Assembly: GCF_001280065.1 (NCBI RefSeq)
Contig: NZ_LGEA01000091.1
Coordinates: 186,001-250,000 of the forward strand
Direction: 5' to 3'
From: Streptomyces sp. NRRL B-1140
GTDB taxonomy: Bacteria > Actinomycetota > Actinomycetes > Streptomycetales > Streptomycetaceae
DNA: 64,000 nucleotides
The notes under the pieces were generated by a model, which saw nothing but the letters and a program-made list of their open reading frames with translations, was not told the origin of the DNA and made no database searches. Positions within the stretch are counted from its first letter, which is position 1; every line of letters starts with the position of its first letter. Position numbers and translations under genes: made by a program. This document shows positions 58,483-64,000 of this stretch, in pieces.

Positions 58483-59408
58483 CGTCGACGACAGACATGG
58501 CCGGGCACCCGGACGTCGCGGAGATCTCCGACCTCGCCGAAGGGCTCCTCCCACCGGCCCGGACCACCGATCTGCGCGGGCACCTCGACGCGTGCGAGCT
58601 CTGCGCGGACGTGTACTCCTCCCTCGAGGAGATCCGCGGGCTGCTCGGCACGCTGCCGGGCCCGCCGCGGATGCCCGCCGACGTGGCGGGCCGCATCGAT
58701 GCCGCTCTCGCCGCCGAGGCCCTGCTGAACGCCAACGGTACGGAGCCCGAGGAAAGCCCTGAGTCGGTGCGTGCGCCCCGCCCCGGCGCTGCCGATGCCC
58801 CCGGGGACGACAGCGGTGCGCATGTTTCACGTGAAACATCGACACCCGCCGACCGGCCCGCCGGCCGCCCGCGCTCCTCCACCACCGGTCCGGGTCGCAA
58901 GGGCCGCACCCGCATGGGACGCCGCAGGGTCGCCGTCCTCGGGACCGTCTTCACGGTGGCCGCCCTGGGACTGGGCTCGGTCCTGCTGTCGTCCCTCGGC
59001 GACACCCCTCAGGAGTCGGCAGGCGGACGACAGACCACCGCCGCGGACACCTTCTCCGAAGGCAAGCTCCAGAAGCAGGTCACCGAACTCCTGGCCCAGG
59101 ACAAGGCCAAGAGTGGCGGCTCCCGCACCCCCTACGGCGCGGCGACGGCCCCCGACTCCAACCAGAACAAGGTTTTCAGGGCACCCGTGGTGCCCAGCTG
59201 CGTCCGCGACGGCATCGGGCGCGATGATCCGGCACTGGCCTCAGAGAACGGCATCTATCAAGGGAAGAAGGCCATGCTCGTGCTGCTTCCCGACGCGTCC
59301 GACGCCACTCTGGTCACCGCCTACATCGTCGACGCGACGTGTGTCGAGCACGCGGCATCCACCGCGACCGGCGAGGTCCTTCTGAAGCGCACCTACCCCT
59401 CCGCCTGA
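58479..59408 (+). CDS. membrane anti-sigma factor, ZAS type
   Basis: 309 residues. The N-terminal zinc anti-sigma motif H35-x3-C39-x2-C42 lies in GHLDACELCADV. A linker contains the parS-encoded VSRET (116-120), then comes one membrane span (about 149-170, AVLGTVFTVAALGLGSVLL) and an outer domain with two Cys (PSCVRDG, DATCVEH). It should bind the preceding sigma factor and release it on an envelope or redox signal. GTG 58479 overlaps the sigma gene stop by 4 bp. Homologous position to Mycobacterium rsmA. Confidence 0.87.
   Translation: MTSTTDMAGHPDVAEISDLAEGLLPPARTTDLRGHLDACELCADVYSSLEEIRGLLGTLPGPPRMPADVAGRIDAALAAEALLNANGTEPEESPESVRAPRPGAADAPGDDSGAHVSRETSTPADRPAGRPRSSTTGPGRKGRTRMGRRRVAVLGTVFTVAALGLGSVLLSSLGDTPQESAGGRQTTAADTFSEGKLQKQVTELLAQDKAKSGGSRTPYGAATAPDSNQNKVFRAPVVPSCVRDGIGRDDPALASENGIYQGKKAMLVLLPDASDATLVTAYIVDATCVEHAASTATGEVLLKRTYPSA
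58824..58837. other. parS site (perfect)
   Basis: GTTTCACGTGAAAC within the anti-sigma gene, read as Val-Ser-Arg-Glu-Thr. Confidence 0.93.
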
Positions 59409-59487
59409 GCGAGCGCTCGTCCACACCGTCGTCTGTGCCCTCGGCGTCCCCACAGGGCGCCGCATCTCCGTGTGCCCGGACACAGTG

Positions 59488-59513
59488 GGAATGCGCGCCC
59501 CTTAGGATCCGTT
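59488..59513 (+). promoter_or_regulatory. SigR-type promoter of trxBA
   Basis: GGAAT (59488-59492), 18 bp, then GTT (59511-59513) exactly match the Streptomyces SigR consensus, 71 bp before trxB. SigR control of trxBA under disulfide stress is known in S. coelicolor. Confidence 0.88.
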
Positions 59514-59583
59514 GGGTGGGGTGAGAGGTCATAGAGAACTCCCACCGCTCGACCGACGCAGTCCAGAGACGAGGAATCAAGCC

Positions 59584-60552
59584 GTGAGCGACGTCCGTAA
59601 CGTGATCATCATCGGCTCCGGGCCCGCCGGCTACACGGCGGCGCTCTACACCGCGCGCGCGTCGCTGAAGCCCCTGGTGTTCGAGGGCGCCGTCACCGCT
59701 GGTGGTGCGCTCATGAACACCACCGACGTCGAGAACTTCCCGGGCTTCCAGGACGGCATCATGGGCCCCGAGCTCATGGACAACATGCGCGCCCAGTCGG
59801 AGCGCTTCGGAGCCGAACTGGTCCCGGACGACATCGTGACCGTCGACCTGAGCGGTGAGATCAAGACCGTCACGGACACGGCAGGCACCGTGCACCGGGC
59901 GAAGGCCGTCATCGTCGCCACCGGCTCGCAGCACCGCAAGCTCGGCCTGCCGAACGAGGACGCCCTCTCCGGCCGCGGCGTGTCCTGGTGCGCCACCTGT
60001 GACGGGTTCTTCTTCAAGGACCAGGACATCGCCGTGATCGGTGGCGGCGACACCGCGATGGAGGAGGCAACCTTCCTCTCGCGCTTCGCCAAGTCCGTGA
60101 CCATCGTCCACCGCCGGGACACCCTGCGCGCCTCCAAGGCCATGCAGGAGCGCGCCTTCGCCGACCCGAAGATCTCCTTCGTCTGGGACAGCGAGGTCGC
60201 CGAGATTCAGGGCGACCCGAAGCTCTCGGGTCTGAAGCTGCGCAACCTCAAGACCGGTGAGCTCTCGGACCTGCCGGTCACCGGACTGTTCATCGCCATC
60301 GGCCACGACCCGCGCACCGAACTCTTCAAGGGTCAGCTCGACCTGGACGAAGAGGGGTACCTGAAGGTGCAGGCGCCGTCGACGCGCACGAACCTGACCG
60401 GTGTCTTCGCCGCCGGCGACGTGGTCGACCACACCTACCGTCAGGCGATCACCGCAGCCGGGACCGGCTGCTCCGCAGCTCTCGACGCCGAGCGCTACCT
60501 CGCCGCCCTGGCGGACGAGGAGCAGCCGGAGCCCGAGAAGACCTCTGTCTGA
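59584..60552 (+). CDS. trxB: thioredoxin reductase
   Basis: 322 residues. FAD-binding GSGPAGY at 11-17, redox-active C136-A-T-C139, NADPH-binding [10 protein letters not shown] (153-162), and the terminal FAD motif [25 protein letters not shown]. It reduces thioredoxin with NADPH. GTG start at 59584; the frame opens upstream to 59512, but that part covers the promoter. trxA follows after 45 bp. Confidence 0.98.
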   Translation: MSDVRNVIIIGSGPAGYTAALYTARASLKPLVFEGAVTAGGALMNTTDVENFPGFQDGIMGPELMDNMRAQSERFGAELVPDDIVTVDLSGEIKTVTDTAGTVHRAKAVIVATGSQHRKLGLPNEDALSGRGVSWCATCDGFFFKDQDIAVIGGGDTAMEEATFLSRFAKSVTIVHRRDTLRASKAMQERAFADPKISFVWDSEVAEIQGDPKLSGLKLRNLKTGELSDLPVTGLFIAIGHDPRTELFKGQLDLDEEGYLKVQAPSTRTNLTGVFAAGDVVDHTYRQAITAAGTGCSAALDAERYLAALADEEQPEPEKTSV

Positions 60553-60597
60553 CCTCCCCCCACCCGCCCCACGCACCAACCAGTTAAGGAGCCCGCC

Positions 60598-60930
60598 GTG
60601 GCCGGCACCCTGAAGAACGTGACCGACGACTCCTTCGAGCAGGACGTCCTCAAGAGCGACAAGCCTGTTCTGGTGGACTTCTGGGCCGCCTGGTGCGGTC
60701 CGTGCCGCCAGATCGCCCCGTCCCTTGAGGCGATCGCCTCCGAGTACGGTGACAAGATCGAGATCGTCAAGCTGAACATCGACGAGAACCCGGGTACGGC
60801 CGCCAAGTACGGCGTCATGTCCATTCCGACCCTGAACGTCTACCAGGGTGGCGAGGTCGCCAAGACCATCGTGGGCGCGAAGCCGAAGGCCGCGATCGTT
60901 CGCGACCTCGAGGAGTTCATCGCCGAGTGA
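60598..60930 (+). CDS. trxA: thioredoxin
   Basis: 110 residues, single thioredoxin fold with active-site WCGPC (C33, C36) and cis-Pro in MSIPTLNVYQGG. Second gene of trxBA, GTG start with AAGGAG 9 bp upstream. Followed by parS and a terminator. Confidence 0.98.
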   Translation: MAGTLKNVTDDSFEQDVLKSDKPVLVDFWAAWCGPCRQIAPSLEAIASEYGDKIEIVKLNIDENPGTAAKYGVMSIPTLNVYQGGEVAKTIVGAKPKAAIVRDLEEFIAE

Positions 60931-60960
60931 ATCGGCTGAGCCGTCGCACCGACGGCGCAT

Positions 60961-60974
60961 GTTTCACGTGAAAC
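60961..60974. other. parS site (perfect)
   Basis: GTTTCACGTGAAAC, 30 bp after the trxA stop, immediately before the terminator. Confidence 0.93.
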
Positions 60975-60975
60975 A

Positions 60976-61009
60976 CGAATGGGCCGGCCCGTACGGGCTG
61001 GCCCATTCG
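60976..61009. terminator. terminator between trxA and acetyltransferase gene
   Basis: 15-bp stem CGAATGGGCCGGCCC / GGGCTGGCCCATTCG (one G-T pair) with loop GTAC, between convergent genes, 1 bp after parS. Confidence 0.88.
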
Positions 61010-61019
61010 TCTGACGGCA

Positions 61020-61637
61020 CTACAGCGGTCGCAGCGCCGGCTCTTTCTGCACCGCTCCCAGGAGCCGGTCCAGTGCCATCTCGACGTCTTCCTTCCAGGA
61101 AAGCGTGGACCTCAGTTCCAGCCGCAGCCGGGGATGGGTGGGGTGCTGGCGGACCGTCTTGAAGCCCACAGCCAGAAGATGGTCGGCAGGCAGGACGCAG
61201 GCAGGCTCCTTCCAGCGCGCATCCCCGAAGGCCTCGATCGCCTTGAAGCCGCGCCGCAGAAGATCCTTGGCGACCGTCTGCACCATCACCCGCCCGAGTC
61301 CCTGCCCCTGATAACCGGGAACGATGAACGCGGTCATCAACTGCACCGCATCAGGCGAGACAGGACTCGTGGGAAACGCCGTGGAGCGAGGAACGTAGGC
61401 GGGCGGGGCGTAGAGCACGAAGCCCACGGGAACGTCGTCGACATACACGACCCGCCCGCAGGAGCCCCAGTCCAGCAGGACCGCCGAGATCCAGGCTTCC
61501 TTCTCCGAAGCGGACGTGCCCGCTTCTACCGCGGCCTCACCGCTGACGGGGTCGAGTTCCCAGAAGACACAGGATCGACAACGCTTGGGAAGGTCCTGGA
61601 GGTTGTCCAGCGTGAGCGGTACGAGCCGGCGGCCCAT
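61020..61637 (-). CDS. GNAT-family acetyltransferase
   Basis: 205 residues. VQLMTAFIVPGYQGQGLGRVMVQTVAKDLLRRGFKAIEAFGD holds the acetyl-CoA loop (QGQGLGR), with VGFVLYAP upstream. Conserved in actinobacteria between trxA and parB; substrate unknown. The C-terminal half is longer than a minimal GNAT domain. GAGGAT lies 9 bp before the ATG. Its start overlaps the proposed small gene 61526-61786. Confidence 0.87.
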   Translation of the reverse strand: MGRRLVPLTLDNLQDLPKRCRSCVFWELDPVSGEAAVEAGTSASEKEAWISAVLLDWGSCGRVVYVDDVPVGFVLYAPPAYVPRSTAFPTSPVSPDAVQLMTAFIVPGYQGQGLGRVMVQTVAKDLLRRGFKAIEAFGDARWKEPACVLPADHLLAVGFKTVRQHPTHPRLRLELRSTLSWKEDVEMALDRLLGAVQKEPALRPL

Positions 61638-61786
61638 GAAGGCTGATCCTCGCTTCCTTCGCCCGCCGCCGCGTCGCGGGCGGCTGTCAGAGCACTCCGT
61701 TCCCTGAGGAGACTGCCGATGAACCCACCGACCGCCCCCAGCCCCAAACCGGCGCTCACCAATCCGGTGCGCCTCATGGTTCGCAT
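61526..61786 (-). CDS. possible small protein overlapping the acetyltransferase start
   Basis: 86 residues: MRTMRRTGLVSAGLGLGAVGGFIGSLLRERSALTAARDAAA, then a polar tail. GGGAGG is 7-8 bp before the ATG at 61786, an excellent ribosome site, and a single short hydrophobic stretch (LVSAGLGLGAVGGFIGSLL) is visible. The last 112 bp overlap the acetyltransferase gene in another frame. No family recognised. It could instead be a leader peptide of the acetyltransferase mRNA. Confidence 0.5.
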   Translation of the reverse strand: MRTMRRTGLVSAGLGLGAVGGFIGSLLRERSALTAARDAAAGEGSEDQPSWAAGSYRSRWTTSRTFPSVVDPVSSGNSTPSAVRPR

Positions 61787-61961
61787 GGCCCCTGCCTCCC
61801 TCTCAGAGGTGCTGCCAGGTGGTTGCGCCGTACCCAACGCATCGTATCCACGATGCGATTCCATCGATACCGCCAGAAAGGAACAGAGCGGGCCATGTTC
61901 CGGCACACACCGGACATGGCCCGCTCCGTCTCCCGCACCGCGGAGGTTCCCTGCCGGAGGC

Positions 61962-63062
61962 TCAGGACTCGTTCTCCTCGGACTCACCGTCGAGGAGACT
62001 CTTCTGCAGGACTGGACCTTCACCAGGAGCGAGTGAGCCGAGGATCCGCTCAAGGTCCTCCATCGACGCGAACTCGACGGTGATCTTGCCCTTCTTCTGG
62101 CCCAGGTCGACCTTCACCCGTGTTTCGAAGCGGTCGGACAGCCGCGTGGCGAGGTCGGACAGCGCGGGAGAGACCCGCGCACCGGCACGAGGGCCCTTGG
62201 GCTTCTGAGCCTTCTGGGGTCGCGACCCCATCAGGGTCACGATCTCCTCGACGGCACGCACGGAGAGACCCTCGGCCACGATGCGGTGTGCGAGCCGGTC
62301 CTGCTCCTCCGAGTCCTCGACGGAGAGCAGGGCCCGCGCGTGGCCGGCGGAAAGCACCCCGGCGGCGACCCTGCGCTGCACGGCCGGGGAGAGCTTCAGA
62401 AGACGCAGGGTGTTGGAGACCTGAGGACGGGATCGGCCGATGCGGTCCGCCAGCTGGTCATGCGTGCAGTTGAAGTCCCTCAACAACTGGTCATAGGCTG
62501 CCGCCTCTTCCAGAGGGTTCAGCTGGGCACGGTGCAGGTTCTCCAGCAGGGCGTCCAGGAGGAGCTTCTCGTCCTCCGTGGCACGCACGATGGCCGGGAT
62601 CGCCTCCAGCCCCGCTTCACGACACGCCCGCCAGCGGCGCTCACCCATGATGAGCTCGTAGCGGTCGGGCCCTACCTGCCGTACGACGACCGGCTGGAGG
62701 AGCCCCACTTCCTTGATCGAAGTGATGAGCTCGGACAGCGCGTCCTCGTCGAAGACGTCACGTGGCTGACGCGGGTTCGGCGAGATGGAGTCGAGCGGGA
62801 TCTCGGCGAAGTGTGCACCGATGGGTGCCGCAGGCGCGGTAGGAGCAGTCGACTGGGGCGGCTCCTCCGTTTCACGTGAAACAGACGGCAGCGTCGCCAC
62901 CTTCGCCGCAGCCACCCCACGGTCGTTCGGCAGCGCAGGCACTGCCGCAGGGGACGCGGACACAGCGTTCCCCGCGGCAGCCTGGGCCACCGACTTCTCC
63001 GTCGGTGCGGCAGGGATCAGTGCGCCGAGACCACGGCCCAGCCCCCTCCGTCGCTCGCTCAC
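61962..63062 (-). CDS. parB: chromosome partitioning protein ParB
   Basis: 366 residues. The N-terminal ParA-interacting [17 protein letters not shown] is followed by a variable linker containing the parS-encoded VSRET (61-65). The CTP-binding domain has ISPNPRQPR and GERRWRA (140-146). The helix-turn-helix [21 protein letters not shown] (203-223) binds parS, and a C-terminal dimerisation region follows. It loads on the parS sites listed here and spreads by CTP-dependent sliding. GTG start overlaps the parA stop by 4 bp (GTGA), so the two are coupled. Confidence 0.97.
   Translation of the reverse strand: MSERRRGLGRGLGALIPAAPTEKSVAQAAAGNAVSASPAAVPALPNDRGVAAAKVATLPSVSRETEEPPQSTAPTAPAAPIGAHFAEIPLDSISPNPRQPRDVFDEDALSELITSIKEVGLLQPVVVRQVGPDRYELIMGERRWRACREAGLEAIPAIVRATEDEKLLLDALLENLHRAQLNPLEEAAAYDQLLRDFNCTHDQLADRIGRSRPQVSNTLRLLKLSPAVQRRVAAGVLSAGHARALLSVEDSEEQDRLAHRIVAEGLSVRAVEEIVTLMGSRPQKAQKPKGPRAGARVSPALSDLATRLSDRFETRVKVDLGQKKGKITVEFASMEDLERILGSLAPGEGPVLQKSLLDGESEENES
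62869..62882. other. parS site (perfect)
   Basis: GTTTCACGTGAAAC inside parB itself, reading VSRET on the minus strand. Confidence 0.93.
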
Positions 63063-64000
63063 TGAATGCCCTCCACCATGCTCGGGTCGTTCTGCTGTGC
63101 GCCGATATGGGCGTGCGTCGCGTCATAGCTGATGCCGACGCCCTTGAGCGCGATCTCTCGTGCCGCCTCAAGATAGGAGAGGGCACCACTCGATCCAGGA
63201 TCGTAGGTCAATACCGTCTGCCCATAACTCGGGGCCTCCGAGATACGGACGGAGCGGGGGATGCTCGTCCGCAGTACCTCGTCACCGAAGTGGGTGCGCA
63301 CCTCATCCGCGACCTGGGACGCGAGGCGCGTCCGGCCGTCGTACATGGTGAGCAGGATGGTCGATACATGCAGGGCGGGGTTGAGGTGCCCCCGCACCAG
63401 GTCGACGTTGCGCAGCAACTGCCCAAGGCCTTCCAGCGCGTAGTACTCGCACTGGATGGGGATCAGAACCTCCTGGCCCGCCACGAGGGCGTTGACCGTC
63501 AGAAGACCGAGCGAGGGCGGGCAGTCGATGAGGATGTAGTCCAGCGGCTGTTCGTACGCCTGGATCGCGCGCTGCAGCCTGCTCTCCCGTGCCACGAGGG
63601 ACACGAGCTCGATCTCCGCACCGGCGAGATCGATGGTGGCCGGGGCGCAGAAGAGTCCCTCGACATCGGGGACCGGCTGGACGACCTCGGAGAGTGGCTT
63701 GCTGTCGACCAACACGTCGTAGATGGAAGGGACTTCGGCGTGATGATCGATACCCAGAGCGGTTGACGCATTGCCCTGTGGGTCGAGGTCGACCACCAGG
63801 ACCCGGCCTCCGTGCAGCGCCAGCGATGCGGCCAGGTTGACGGTAGTCGTCGTCTTCCCCACACCGCCCTTCTGATTGGCGACCACGATGATGCGCGTCT
63901 GCTCGGGCCGTGGCAGGCCTTCGCCGGCACGCCCCAGAGCCTCCACCGCCAGTTGGGCAGCACGACCGATGGGAGTGTCGTCCATCGGAGGCGGTGTTTC
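63059..64000 (-). CDS. parA: chromosome partitioning ATPase ParA (5' end beyond the window)
   Basis: At least 308 residues from the ATG at 63985; the frame stays open to the window edge (ETPPPMDD). The S. coelicolor protein, as I recall it, has [11 protein letters not shown] here, so the true start is probably further right. Deviant Walker [10 protein letters not shown] (residues 39-47 from 63985), [30 protein letters not shown] and a C-terminal SISEAP-like stretch are present. ParA drives ParB-origin segregation and tip anchoring in hyphae. It overlaps parB by 4 bp. Confidence 0.95.
   Translation of the reverse strand, partial: ETPPPMDDTPIGRAAQLAVEALGRAGEGLPRPEQTRIIVVANQKGGVGKTTTTVNLAASLALHGGRVLVVDLDPQGNASTALGIDHHAEVPSIYDVLVDSKPLSEVVQPVPDVEGLFCAPATIDLAGAEIELVSLVARESRLQRAIQAYEQPLDYILIDCPPSLGLLTVNALVAGQEVLIPIQCEYYALEGLGQLLRNVDLVRGHLNPALHVSTILLTMYDGRTRLASQVADEVRTHFGDEVLRTSIPRSVRISEAPSYGQTVLTYDPGSSGALSYLEAAREIALKGVGISYDATHAHIGAQQNDPSMVEGIQ
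63996..64000. other. truncated parS at window edge
   Basis: GTTTC ends the window. The preceding reading frame (…ETPPPMDD) predicts that the rest would be ACGTGAAAC, giving a parS inside parA, but only five bases are visible. Confidence 0.4.

Overview
The window is a contiguous piece of a Streptomyces chromosome, the parAB side of the origin-proximal region. Evidence: very high GC with strong third-position GC bias, the Streptomyces-only ssgR-ssgA pair, a single TTA (bldA-type) codon, a SigR-type promoter before trxBA, and twelve perfect copies of the 14-bp ParB site GTTTCACGTGAAAC plus near-consensus copies. parA runs off the right edge. rsmG, rnpA, rpmH, dnaA and oriC would be expected just beyond it, and oriC itself is not in the window.

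Left part (1-13.3 kb): the tail of an F420-type luciferase-family oxidoreductase, a HAD phosphatase, a secreted M23 peptidase, then the cytochrome bd operon cydA-cydB-cydDC (minus strand) behind a Rex operator. A cyclophilin-like protein, a histidinol-phosphate-type aminotransferase, a LacI regulator and a calcineurin-like phosphoesterase follow.

Middle left (13.5-31.9 kb): thiC with a TPP riboswitch whose variable arm is enlarged by two parS-like palindromes; a YibE/F membrane protein; ssgA and its activator ssgR; small membrane proteins; a tyrosine phosphatase overlapping a Cys/Met-type PLP enzyme; a TTA-containing LysR regulator; a NUDIX hydrolase; a flavohemoglobin with a long disordered leader; acetyltransferases; a MarR/MFS/HbpS-like module; and a serine hydrolase.

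Middle right (32-50.9 kb): replicative helicase dnaB with a DnaA-box cluster upstream, a MATE exporter, a parS triplet, the rpsF-ssb-rpsR-rplI operon, femX with a PLP-fold companion gene, a GT87-like membrane protein, a small low-GC secreted protein, a class A penicillin-binding protein, padR-ino1, an MFS protein, an LppU/SCO3897-type protein, and the CCA-adding enzyme.

Right part (51-64 kb): an ordered cell-envelope, redox and segregation block: DUF6049 protein, murJ, a pseudokinase/sugar-binding-like membrane protein, ECF sigma factor and anti-sigma factor, trxB-trxA, an acetyltransferase, parB, parA. The order matches the Mycobacterium tuberculosis pcnA-mviN-sigM-trxBC-parBA region, except that the MurJ and pseudokinase parts, fused in Mycobacterium, are separate genes here. 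Several parS sites sit inside terminator hairpins between convergent genes, others inside coding sequence, where they read as VSRET or FHVK.
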